From: JADHLJ01 sp038118725
GTDB lineage: Bacteria; Pseudomonadota; Alphaproteobacteria; Thalassobaculales; Thalassobaculaceae
Length of the DNA stretch: 46,280 bases
Direction: 5' to 3'
Assembly (NCBI GenBank): GCA_038118725.1
Contig: JAYOIK010000038.1
Span: 1 to 46,280, forward strand
The notes below the pieces were generated by a model, which saw only the letters and a program-made list of their open reading frames with translations, searched no databases and was not told where the DNA came from. This document shows, piece after piece, positions 1 through 7,445 of this stretch. The stretch's first letter is position 1. Every line of letters starts with the position of its first letter. Position numbers and translations under genes: made by a program.

Positions 1-192
1 GAGCCGGATTACGCTACGAGTCGCCTCAACGCGGCTTGGGTGGAGGTCAAAACCAAAATAGTTGCTTGGCGCAACGCCGACCTCTCCAAGGAACAATGCG
101 GCGTTCGCGCCATTCCCCGTGCCGCATTCCAATACGCGCGCGCTGGACCAATCAATATCTTTACATTTTGCTCGAACAATCGCGGCGAGTAA
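1..192 (+). CDS. C-terminal end of an unknown protein (5' truncated)
   Basis: Reading frame 1 is open from the first base to a TAA at 190-192, giving 63 residues with no start codon inside the window. The peptide contains WVEVKTKIVAWRN and INIFTFCSNNRGE, a composition that looks like real protein. It ends five bases before the stop of the minus-strand gene at 197-799, which is a plausible tail-to-tail arrangement. I do not recognise the family. The frame could still be a chance opening, and a minus-strand frame also crosses this stretch. Confidence 0.4.
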   Translation, partial: EPDYATSRLNAAWVEVKTKIVAWRNADLSKEQCGVRAIPRAAFQYARAGPINIFTFCSNNRGE

Positions 193-196
193 TTTT

Positions 197-799
197 TCAT
201 TCTTCGACAGTGGCGACCGGAAAAAAAGCCTCCGCATCGAACGAGTTGTTGAAACCTGTTTCTTTCCAACGCTCAATGACCTTTGGACCCACGACCGGCA
301 GCGTTGACCAAATATAGTAGAACGGATTCATTACTTGCCAAACGGTCAAGCCGCGTTCGGGCCCGTCTTCCAGTATCTGGCGGTATTTGGAGAAATTGCT
401 CAACGTTTCCGTTTGGATGCGCCCGAAGCCTTTGATGGCGGCGGCCAGTCGTCCGGCGGCCAAATCCACTATATGTTCATCCAGAAAGGTCGTCGGCTCT
501 TGCTTTGAAACGTCGAGTAATGTTTGGAGCGTTTTATCGTGGTCGGCGGCGATTGCCTCCCACTGGCGGTGGTCGACTAACGCTTCGATCAAGGTCGCCG
601 CGCGTTTTATCGTCGCCTGCCAACCTTCGACCAGGGCAAGTTGCAGAAAAAGTCGCCTAATCGGATAAAAATGGCGACGGGTCAGATCCTCGCGTGGGAT
701 ATGCATGACGCGCTCGATCTGTTCGGACAACTCGGCACTTGTTGGTAGATTGGGCTTAGAGCTGTCGATTGAGGGAGAAGTGCCGGGGCCTTGGGGCAT
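197..799 (-). CDS. Hypothetical protein, 200 aa
   Basis: I do not recognise this family. The protein is soluble-looking and mostly helical. After a Pro/Ser-rich N-terminus (about residues 1-20) come charged helices (about 20-165, including SELSEQIERVMHIPRED) and a hydrophobic aromatic stretch near 150-172 (VMNPFYYIWSTLPVVG). No signal peptide or clear membrane segment is visible. The ATG at 799 is the first available start, but no strong ribosome site precedes it, so an internal ATG is possible. Codon usage looks a little less GC-rich than in the operon to the right. It is transcribed away from the ridA/ABC operon. Confidence 0.6.
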   Translation of the reverse strand: MPQGPGTSPSIDSSKPNLPTSAELSEQIERVMHIPREDLTRRHFYPIRRLFLQLALVEGWQATIKRAATLIEALVDHRQWEAIAADHDKTLQTLLDVSKQEPTTFLDEHIVDLAAGRLAAAIKGFGRIQTETLSNFSKYRQILEDGPERGLTVWQVMNPFYYIWSTLPVVGPKVIERWKETGFNNSFDAEAFFPVATVEE

Positions 800-1013
800 T
801 TGAGCCTGCGTTTCTATTTGGAATCGTTTCAGTATCTTGGGGCTCGACCAGGAGGTAAATCAACCCGGGCCAACATATCCATCGAACTCGCGAAAGTACC
901 CATCCGCACGAACGGCGGGTGGTCTCGCGTCGACGGGCGGGTTACCGTCGGTCAGCCTCGCGGCGCGCGGGGGAAAATCCAACCTGGTTTGAACCTATGG
1001 GAGTGACACGATC
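800..1013. other. Divergent intergenic region upstream of ridA
   Basis: These 214 bases separate a leftward unknown gene from the rightward RidA/ABC operon and so should hold both promoters. A GGGAG at about 999-1003 lies some ten bases before the RidA start. I see no convincing -35/-10 pair, riboswitch or long palindrome. Confidence 0.5.
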
Positions 1014-1367
1014 ATGAGCATTCAACGACACGAAGTTGGCGCGCGGATGAGCCAGGCGGTGGTCCATAACAGTACGGTCTACTTGGCCGGACAGGTGGCC
1101 CAGAACGCGTCGGGCGGGACCATTACCGAGCAGACCCAGGACATCTGCGCCACCATCGACAAGCTCTTGGCGCAATGTGGTTCGGACAAGAGCAAGATGC
1201 TGTCCGCGACGATCTGGGTGAACACCATGGATGATTTCGCCGAGATGAACGCGGTCTGGGATGCCTGGGTTACCCCCGGTCAGACACCGTGCCGTGCTTG
1301 TGTTGAATCTCCGCGTCTCGCCGCGCCGGGCTTCAATGTCGAAATCATGGTGATAGCAGCCGTCTAA
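1014..1367 (+). CDS. RidA/YjgF/YER057c/UK114 family protein
   Basis: The 117-residue product matches the size and pattern of the RidA family. In that family, true RidA hydrolyses reactive enamine/imine intermediates from PLP enzymes, while other subgroups act on acylated or cyclic amines. The N-terminal VYLAGQVA, the central AQCGSDKSKMLSATIWV and the C-terminal TPCRACVESPRL / FNVEIMVIA blocks are all visible. Arg94 aligns with the catalytic Arg of RidA and Glu110 with the conserved Glu. It lies 99 bp upstream of the binding protein of a peptide-type ABC importer on the same strand, so it may process something delivered by that importer; that link is inferred from position only. The exact subgroup cannot be assigned by eye. 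Confidence 0.9.
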   Translation: MSIQRHEVGARMSQAVVHNSTVYLAGQVAQNASGGTITEQTQDICATIDKLLAQCGSDKSKMLSATIWVNTMDDFAEMNAVWDAWVTPGQTPCRACVESPRLAAPGFNVEIMVIAAV

Positions 1368-1466
1368 CTACCGTCGTCTGACCGTCCATGCCCGCCGCCC
1401 GGCTTTCCAGCCCATGGCGGCGGGGCTACCATGTCGCGTGGCTCAACGACGTATAGGAGGCTCCTT

Positions 1467-3071
1467 ATGCTTGTTGCGAGACGAACACTTTTAGCGGCTG
1501 GGCTGGCTCTCGGCCTCGCGCTGCCTGGCGGGTTGCCCGCCGAGGCCAAGACGCCGCCGAACATGCTGGTCATGGCCAAGAGCATCAGCGATCTGATCAC
1601 CCTTGATCCCGCCGAGGTCTTCGAGCTTACCGGCGGCGAGGTGATCGCCAATATCTACGACCGGGTGATGATGTTCGAGGCCGAGGATCTGGGAACCCTG
1701 GTCGGCGGTGTGGTCGAAAGTTATGAGGTCAGCGCCGACGGCAAGACCATCACTTTTCAGATCCGCCCGGGCCAGACCTTCCATTCCGGCAATCCGCTGA
1801 CCGCCGAGGATGTCGAGTTCTCGCTGCGCCGGGCGATCTATCTCAACAAGACGCCGGCCTTCATCCTGACCCAGTTCGGCTGGAACAAGGACAATGTCGA
1901 CGAGCACATCAAGGCGACGGGAGCGACGACCCTGTCGGTCAGGAACAACAGCGAATTCTCCGCCGGTCTGTTGCTGAACGCGCTATCCGCCGGTATCGGT
2001 TCGGTGGTCGACAAGAAGACGGTAATGAGCCACGCCAAGGACGGTGACTACGGTTATGAGTGGCTGAAGAACCACAGCGCCGGGTCCGGTCCGTACTCGC
2101 TTCAGACCTGGAAGGCCAACGAGCTGGTCACCCTAATGGCGAACAAGGACTATCGGCACGGCGAGCCGGCGATGAAACGGGTTCTGCTGCGTCACGTCCC
2201 GGAGCCGGCGGCCCAGCGGCTGCTGGTCGAGAAGGGTGACGCCGACATGGCGCGCAACCTGACGCCCGATCAGATCAAGGGGCTGAAAGGCACCGCGGGT
2301 GTGGTGATCGACGTGAACCCTAAGGCCCAGTCGGTCTATTTCGCCACCAACAACGCCCATCCGATCCTCGGCAAGGACAAGGTCAAGACGGCGTTGCGTT
2401 ACGCCGTCGACTATGACGGCATGGCGGGCAGTTTCCTCGCCGGACAGTTCAAGGTCCATCAGTCCTTCTGGCCGTCGGGCCTATGGGCATCGCTTGAGAC
2501 CAATCCATTCACCCTGGATGTCGAAAAGGCCAAGGGATTGCTCAAGGAGGCCGGGCACGGTGATGGGTTCTCGATCACCATCGATACCCTGACGACACCG
2601 CCTTTCCCGGAGATCGCTCAATCGCTGCAACAGTCGCTGGCGAAGATCGGCGTCAAATCCGAGATCATCCTGGCCGAGGGCAAGACCTTGTGGCCGAAAT
2701 ATCGGGCGCGAAAACATGAACTGATCGTCGCGCGCTGGTCGCCGGACTACGTCGACCCGCATTCCAACGCCGACGCCTTTGCCCATAACCCGGACAACCG
2801 CCTGGAAGCCAAGCTGACCGGCAAGCCGGCCTGGCGCACGTCATGGGACGATAAGGAGATCACGGCCTTGACCGAGGCCGCGGCAAAGGAGCTGGATCTG
2901 GCCAAGCGGAAACAGATGTACCTTGATCTGCAAGCCAAGTTCCAGCAGCGCGCGCCCTTCAACATGATGTTCCAAAGCGCGGAGCAGGTGGCGCGTCGGG
3001 ATAATGTCGAGGGCTTCGTCAGTGGGTCGAACTTTGATCTGGTCTTCTATCGGCTGGTAACCAAGAAGTAG
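1467..3071 (+). CDS. ABC transporter periplasmic substrate-binding protein (family 5, peptide/nickel type)
   Basis: This 534-residue protein is a family 5 solute-binding protein (DppA/OppA/NikA type) that delivers substrate to the permease encoded next door. I chose the ATG at 1467 because AGGAGG at 1455-1460 is correctly spaced and because it opens directly on a signal peptide (basic VARR, then a hydrophobic AAGLALGLALPGG, probable cleavage after AEA near residue 28). The mature protein shows the family pattern VYDRVM-like NIYDRVMMFE, an SADGKTITFQIRPG segment and a lobe with LRYAVDYDGMAG. The substrate cannot be told from sequence; the family handles peptides, nickel, glycosides and opines. 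It is the first ABC gene of an operon with 24 bp to the next gene. Confidence 0.93.
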   Translation: MLVARRTLLAAGLALGLALPGGLPAEAKTPPNMLVMAKSISDLITLDPAEVFELTGGEVIANIYDRVMMFEAEDLGTLVGGVVESYEVSADGKTITFQIRPGQTFHSGNPLTAEDVEFSLRRAIYLNKTPAFILTQFGWNKDNVDEHIKATGATTLSVRNNSEFSAGLLLNALSAGIGSVVDKKTVMSHAKDGDYGYEWLKNHSAGSGPYSLQTWKANELVTLMANKDYRHGEPAMKRVLLRHVPEPAAQRLLVEKGDADMARNLTPDQIKGLKGTAGVVIDVNPKAQSVYFATNNAHPILGKDKVKTALRYAVDYDGMAGSFLAGQFKVHQSFWPSGLWASLETNPFTLDVEKAKGLLKEAGHGDGFSITIDTLTTPPFPEIAQSLQQSLAKIGVKSEIILAEGKTLWPKYRARKHELIVARWSPDYVDPHSNADAFAHNPDNRLEAKLTGKPAWRTSWDDKEITALTEAAAKELDLAKRKQMYLDLQAKFQQRAPFNMMFQSAEQVARRDNVEGFVSGSNFDLVFYRLVTKK

Positions 3072-3095
3072 GGCGGGACGCCTCGAAGGACGACA

Positions 3096-4163
3096 ATGGT
3101 TGACGTCCAACCCAGGGAGACGGAGGAAGCGGCGGCCAAGTCGTTTCCGCCGCCTATCCTCGCCAAGATATTTCGTCAGGTCTTTACCGTTGCGCTTACC
3201 TTCGTTGGTTTGACCGCGATCACTTTCATCATCGGGCGAGTGATGCCGGCCGACCCGGTGCTCGCCATCGTGGGCGATCGGGCCTCCAGGGACGTTTACG
3301 AGGCGATGTATATTCAGCTCGGCCTCGACAAGCCGCTGCTGGAACAATACTGGATATATCTGTCGAACGTGCTCCAAGGAGAGTTCGGCAAGTCGATCAT
3401 GACGTCCCGCGATGTCTTGGACGATCTGATCCGGTTCTTTCCCGCGACGCTGGAGTTGGCCACCGTCGCGACCCTGGCCGGGATCTTTCTCGGGGTGCCG
3501 ATGGGGGTCGCCGCCGCCGTCAATCAGGGCCGCTGGATCGACCATCTCGTGCGGATCGTGGGACTTTTCGGTTATTCCGTGCCGATCTTCTGGCTCGGCA
3601 TGGTGGCGTTGCTGATCTTTTATGGTTGGTTGGACTGGCTTCCAGGGCCGGGCCGTCTCGATGTCTTCTATGACGGCATTGTCGAGCCGAGGACCGGCGT
3701 GATCCTCCTGGACTCGGCGATGCAGGGAGAGTGGGAGATTTTTCGGAACGCGCTGCATCATCTCGTTTTGCCGGGGTCCATCCTAGCGACCTTCGCTCTC
3801 GCCTATATCGCCCGCATGACCCGAAGTTTCATGCTGGATCAGCTTAGCCAGGAATATGTGCTCACCGCGCGGGTCAAGGGCCTGTCGCCGCTGGGGGTGA
3901 TTTGGCGGCACGCGTTTCGCAATGTTCTGGTGCAGCTCATCACCATCATCGGGCTCACCTATGCGTCGCTTTTGGAGGGCTCGGTCCTCACCGAGACGAT
4001 TTTCGCCTGGCCGGGGATCGGGCAGTACATCACCACCTCGCTGTTCAATGCCGATATGAACGCGGTGATCGGTGGGACCGTGGTCGTGGGGATCTGTTTT
4101 GTCGGCATCAATCTGCTATCCGACGCGCTGTACCGGTTCGCCGATCCGAGGGCAAGGCAATGA
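3096..4163 (+). CDS. ABC transporter permease, DppB/OppB type
   Basis: The 355-residue integral membrane protein is the first of the two permeases of the importer. A cytoplasmic N-terminal stretch of about 25 residues precedes the first membrane helix (VALTFVGLTAITFIIGRVMPADP), which carries the typical DppB-type motif around Pro-Ala-Asp-Pro. The cytoplasmic EAA-like coupling loop that contacts the ATPases is visible as EYVLTARVKGLSPLGVIW near residues 250-268. AAGGA lies upstream of the ATG at a good distance. Its stop overlaps the start of the second permease (ATGA at 4160-4163), which indicates translational coupling. The loop at about residues 185-205 (YDGIVEPRTGVILLDSAM) is typical of the longer members of the family. 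Confidence 0.95.
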   Translation: MVDVQPRETEEAAAKSFPPPILAKIFRQVFTVALTFVGLTAITFIIGRVMPADPVLAIVGDRASRDVYEAMYIQLGLDKPLLEQYWIYLSNVLQGEFGKSIMTSRDVLDDLIRFFPATLELATVATLAGIFLGVPMGVAAAVNQGRWIDHLVRIVGLFGYSVPIFWLGMVALLIFYGWLDWLPGPGRLDVFYDGIVEPRTGVILLDSAMQGEWEIFRNALHHLVLPGSILATFALAYIARMTRSFMLDQLSQEYVLTARVKGLSPLGVIWRHAFRNVLVQLITIIGLTYASLLEGSVLTETIFAWPGIGQYITTSLFNADMNAVIGGTVVVGICFVGINLLSDALYRFADPRARQ

Positions 4164-5101
4164 GCGAGATGGCTCCGCGCGATGTCCAAACGAGGGCGGA
4201 TACAGGCTTGAAGGCCTGGTTGCTGTCCTCGACACCAGACTCCGCGTTTCAGGCGCGCTGCCAGCGTGTCTACCTTTCGTGGCGCTCCTTCTCTCGCAAT
4301 CCGATCGCGATGGTCGGACTGATCATTATTCTCATGCTACTGGTCGTGGCGGCCCTAGCGCCGCTGATCACCTCGGGAGATGGAACCGGTCAGGTTCTTC
4401 AGGATCGTCTGCTTCCACCCAGCGCGGCGCACTGGTTCGGCACCGATCAGTTGGGCCGCGATATTTTCGACAGGATCATCTGGGGATCGCGGATTACCCT
4501 ATACATCGTCGCCTTGGTCGCGGTGATCGTGGTTCCGGTCGGCCTATTGGTCGGGACGGTCGCCGGCTATCTCGGGGGCTGGGTTGACGCAATCCTCATG
4601 CGGATCACCGACATCTTCCTCGCTTTTCCGAGATTGATCCTGGCATTGGCCTTTGTCTCGGCCCTCGGTCCAGGGCTTGAGAACGCGGTGTTGGCGATCG
4701 CGCTGACGACCTGGTCGCCCTTCGCCCGGATCGCCCGCGCGGAAACCCTGACCATCCGCAATGCCGAGCATATCCTCGCGGCCCGCGTTCAGGGCGCCTC
4801 GACCGGGCGCATCCTGCTGCATCATGTCACGCCGCTTTGTCTTTCCTCGGTGATCGTCCGTCTGACCTTGGACATGGCGGGTATTATCCTTACCGCCGCC
4901 GGTCTTGGGTTTCTGGGACTCGGCGCGCAACCGCCATTGCCGGAATGGGGCGCGATGATCTCGGATGGCCGGCAGTACCTACTCGATCAATGGTGGGTGC
5001 CGACGATACCCGGTATCGCCATTCTGGTGGTGAGCATGGGGTTCAATCTGCTGGGTGACGGACTGCGCGACGTTCTTGACCCGAGGAGCGGCGAGGGATG
5101 A
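4160..5101 (+). CDS. ABC transporter permease, DppC/OppC type
   Basis: The 313-residue second permease begins at the ATG of an ATGA overlap with the first permease; the longer open frame to the left is the unrelated +1 frame of that gene. An N-terminal cytoplasmic region of about 45 residues (with FSRNPIAMVGLI, the OppC N-terminal domain) leads into the first helix. The periplasmic loop has the conserved HWFGTDQLGRDIFDRIIWG. The coupling loop is EHILAARVQGASTGRIL near residue 200. The C-terminal MGFNLLGDGLRDVLDPR is the standard family ending. The stop overlaps the next ATPase gene by 4 bp, so the four genes 3096-6749 are one translationally coupled unit. Confidence 0.95.
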   Translation: MSEMAPRDVQTRADTGLKAWLLSSTPDSAFQARCQRVYLSWRSFSRNPIAMVGLIIILMLLVVAALAPLITSGDGTGQVLQDRLLPPSAAHWFGTDQLGRDIFDRIIWGSRITLYIVALVAVIVVPVGLLVGTVAGYLGGWVDAILMRITDIFLAFPRLILALAFVSALGPGLENAVLAIALTTWSPFARIARAETLTIRNAEHILAARVQGASTGRILLHHVTPLCLSSVIVRLTLDMAGIILTAAGLGFLGLGAQPPLPEWGAMISDGRQYLLDQWWVPTIPGIAILVVSMGFNLLGDGLRDVLDPRSGEG

Positions 5102-5976
5102 CCGGCCAGGCCGACAACACGCTTTTGGACGTCAAGAACCTGTCCGTGCGCTTTCAGACAACCAAGGGACCGGTCGAGGCGGTGAGAGGTGTCTCCTTTA
5201 CCCTCGGACGCGAACGGCTCGGGATCGTCGGTGAATCGGGCTCCGGCAAATCCCAAACCGGAAGGGCGATACTCGGACTTACGGCCAAGAATGGGCGCAT
5301 CAGCGCCGAGCATGTGCGTTTCGACGGCATGGACCTGACGCGGGTGGGCGATCAAGAAATGCGAAAGGTTCGCGGCACTCGGATCTCCATGATCATGCAG
5401 GATCCGCGATACTCCCTGAATCCGGTGATCCGGGTGGGAGAGCAGATCGCCGAGGCCTATCGGGTTCATACCGGCGCCAATCGACGCGAGGCGCGGCGGC
5501 GGACCATCGAGATGCTGAACCGGGTGCGCATTCGAGAGGCGGAAAAAGTTGTCAATCTTTACCCTCATGAGGTCTCTGGAGGCATGGGACAGCGGATTAT
5601 GATCGCGATGATGCTGATTCCCGACCCGGACATTCTGATCGCCGACGAGCCAACCTCGGCTCTGGATGTGACGGTTCAACTTCAAGTGCTGGCGATCCTC
5701 GACGACATGGTGCGCGAGCGCGGCATGGGTTTGATCTTCATCAGCCACGACTTGAACCTGGTTGCCTCGTTCTGCGACCGTGTTCTCGTGATGTATGGCG
5801 GACAGATCATGGAAACTCTCGACGCGGGTAAACTCCATGAAGCGGAGCATCCCTATACCAAGGGGTTGCTGAACTGCCTGCCGACCCTAAGCAGCGCGCG
5901 CGATCTGGCGGTTCTGGAGCGCGACCCCGCTTGGCTCGACCCGATCGGCGCCGGCTATTCGGAGGCGGGCCGATGA
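5098..5976 (+). CDS. ABC transporter ATP-binding protein, DppD/OppD type
   Basis: This 292-residue ATPase powers the importer as a heterodimer with the next gene product. Walker A is at about residues 45-52 (GESGSGKS). The signature is a slightly changed VSGGMGQR (usually SGGMRQR). Walker B is ILIADEPTSALD and the switch histidine is in FISHDLNLV. The C-terminal HPYTKGLLNCLP belongs to the oligopeptide extension found in DppD/DppF. It starts in an ATGA overlap with the permease and ends in another ATGA overlap with the second ATPase. It is shorter than the enterobacterial DppD by roughly 30 residues, mostly at the C-terminus. Confidence 0.95.
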   Translation: MTGQADNTLLDVKNLSVRFQTTKGPVEAVRGVSFTLGRERLGIVGESGSGKSQTGRAILGLTAKNGRISAEHVRFDGMDLTRVGDQEMRKVRGTRISMIMQDPRYSLNPVIRVGEQIAEAYRVHTGANRREARRRTIEMLNRVRIREAEKVVNLYPHEVSGGMGQRIMIAMMLIPDPDILIADEPTSALDVTVQLQVLAILDDMVRERGMGLIFISHDLNLVASFCDRVLVMYGGQIMETLDAGKLHEAEHPYTKGLLNCLPTLSSARDLAVLERDPAWLDPIGAGYSEAGR

Positions 5977-6749
5977 TCGAGATCGACGGTTTAACCGTTA
6001 CCTTCGGGACTGGTTCACGTGCCGTCCGGGCGGTACGCGGCGCGTCTTTCAGAGTCGCGGAGGGTGAGAGTTTTGGTCTGGTCGGCGAAAGCGGTTCCGG
6101 CAAGTCCACGGTACTTCGTGCCATGGCCGGTCTCAACCGGGATTGGGGCGGGAGTATGAAGGTCCGAGGGCAGGCGCTTGGCAGGACCCGCGAACCGGCT
6201 TTCTATCGGGCGCTCCAGATGGTCTTTCAGGACCCCTTCGGCTCCCTCCATCCACGCCATACGATCAATGACATCCTCAAAGAGCCGTTGATTATCCACC
6301 GGATCGGGGACGCGGAGACACGAATTCTGAACGCCCTTGAGGAAGTAGGCCTTGGACCGGAGTATCGCTTTCGATTTCCGCACCAACTCTCGGGTGGTCA
6401 ACGCCAGCGGATCGCGATCGCGCGCGCGTTGATTATCAATCCGCCGATCATGCTGCTGGACGAGCCGACCTCGGCCTTGGACGTTTCGGTGCAGGCGGAG
6501 ATATTGAACCTGCTCCGTCGTCTGCGCCGGGAACACGGGCTGACCTATATTCTTGTAAGCCACGATCTTTCCGTCGTGGCTCACATGTGTGACCGGCTAG
6601 CGATCATGAATGCCGGTCGGGTGGTGGAGGAACTGAGCGTCGAACGCTTGCGCGCGCATGAGCCGGACCATCCATATACCAAACAGCTCCTCCGGGCCTC
6701 GCTAGGCTATGACCGCGCGGCCGCGGAAAATCTTGCATGGTTTGACTAG
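5973..6749 (+). CDS. ABC transporter ATP-binding protein, DppF/OppF type
   Basis: This 258-residue ATPase is the last gene of the importer operon. I use the ATG at 5973 in the ATGA overlap rather than the upstream in-frame start, because MIEIDGLTVTF is the normal beginning of the fold. Walker A is GESGSGKST (about 38-46), the signature LSGGQRQRIAIARAL, Walker B IMLLDEPTSALD and the switch VSHDLSVVAH. The family C-terminal motif DHPYTKQLLRASL is present. The protein is compact compared with DppF proteins of over 300 residues, because it lacks most of the N-terminal and C-terminal extensions; all catalytic motifs are intact. No obvious terminator follows directly. Confidence 0.95.
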   Translation: MIEIDGLTVTFGTGSRAVRAVRGASFRVAEGESFGLVGESGSGKSTVLRAMAGLNRDWGGSMKVRGQALGRTREPAFYRALQMVFQDPFGSLHPRHTINDILKEPLIIHRIGDAETRILNALEEVGLGPEYRFRFPHQLSGGQRQRIAIARALIINPPIMLLDEPTSALDVSVQAEILNLLRRLRREHGLTYILVSHDLSVVAHMCDRLAIMNAGRVVEELSVERLRAHEPDHPYTKQLLRASLGYDRAAAENLAWFD

Positions 6750-7181
6750 ACACGGATGGCTCGCTTCTTGAAGGAGGTTATCGGCTAGTCTAGGGCGTGT
6801 CATGTCCGAGGTTTGGTGCGATTTTTGGTGGTGTGAATGGTCAATGGATGTCTTCCTCGGCGGTGTTTTGACGGTGTGTGTAAATTCTCCTGTATGCGAT
6901 CTTGAATTTGGATGAATGACACGTAATATGTTAGTGAGTGGTTACTAACAAGAAAGTGATAGGGTTTTGATGGTTTTTCCTCGGGAGTATGAATGGGCAA
7001 CAATCAACAGAGAATCATCAAAAAAATGTCTTTTTTTCAATGCTATGTAACGCTAGGAAGGTAGGAGATCAGATCCGGGAAACAGGAGAGAGGACTAGAT
7101 TATCGTTGGTCTGAAATTCGATATTATTAAATGTACCTGTTTTGTTCTTAAATGACGGTCCCATGGCATGGAGGCACGATC
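6750..7181. other. AT-rich non-coding stretch
   Basis: These 432 bases are visibly poorer in G+C than both flanks, and I find no convincing gene in them. They hold a 7-bp inverted repeat (6929-6950), an A7/T7 inverted run (7020-7037) and the ribosome site of the small gene that follows. Such a stretch could be a promoter/leader region, a small RNA locus or a decayed insertion. I cannot choose between these from sequence alone. Confidence 0.5.
6929..6950. repeat. 7-bp inverted repeat in the AT-rich stretch
   Basis: TGTTAGT at 6929-6935 and its exact complement ACTAACA at 6944-6950 are separated by 8 bases. It could be an operator or a weak RNA hairpin. No T-run follows, so it is unlikely to be a terminator. 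Confidence 0.35.
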
Positions 7182-7406
7182 ATGCGAGACTTTGACGGAG
7201 ATGGAGCGATCGTAGGCGAGCCGGACTTCAATCTATTGTTGATCGCGGACCCTTACGAGCCTTGGCGTTTCCGAATCGAGGGAACCCTCAAACTCGGCGG
7301 TCGCGGCGACCCCTACGAGGAGTTGGAGAGCCGAATTAAGCGTCTTTTGTTGATCAGGGGAACCGATGTCTTGGAACGGTCACTTGAGGGACAGCACGAT
7401 GGCTAG
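7182..7406 (+). CDS. Small hypothetical protein, 74 aa
   Basis: I do not recognise this protein. It is acidic at the start (MRDFDGDG), has a beta-rich middle (WRFRIEGTLKL) and a charged helix at the end (EELESRIKRLLLIRG). I prefer the ATG at 7182 because GGAGG at 7170-7174 sits 7 bases before it; an in-frame ATG at 7152 lacks such a site. No signal peptide or membrane segment is visible. Its TAG stop lies inside the left arm of a 12-bp hairpin. It is convergent with parC. Coding is likely because of the ribosome site and normal codon use, but it stays a small orphan. Confidence 0.55.
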   Translation: MRDFDGDGAIVGEPDFNLLLIADPYEPWRFRIEGTLKLGGRGDPYEELESRIKRLLLIRGTDVLERSLEGQHDG

Positions 7407-7437
7407 ACCGTTTCTGGTCTACACGGAAACGGTCTAG
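7403..7437. terminator. 12-bp perfect hairpin between convergent genes
   Basis: CTAGACCGTTTC at 7403-7414 is exactly complementary to GAAACGGTCTAG at 7426-7437, with an 11-base loop. It lies between the small plus-strand gene, whose stop codon is in the left arm, and the end of parC at 7446. There is no T-run on either side, so it is not a textbook intrinsic terminator. It may still act as an mRNA end or stability element for both genes. Confidence 0.5.
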
Positions 7438-7445
7438 CGCGGAGA

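Noticed and set aside
9..269. Minus-strand 86-codon frame at the left edge
   Set aside because: It overlaps the end of the better supported gene at 197-799 and the open plus frame 1-192, and has no motif.
6789..6806. CTAGGGCGTGTCATGTCC, resembling the end of some insertion sequences
   Set aside because: Only one short end-like stretch is present, with no partner inverted repeat, target duplication or transposase piece nearby.
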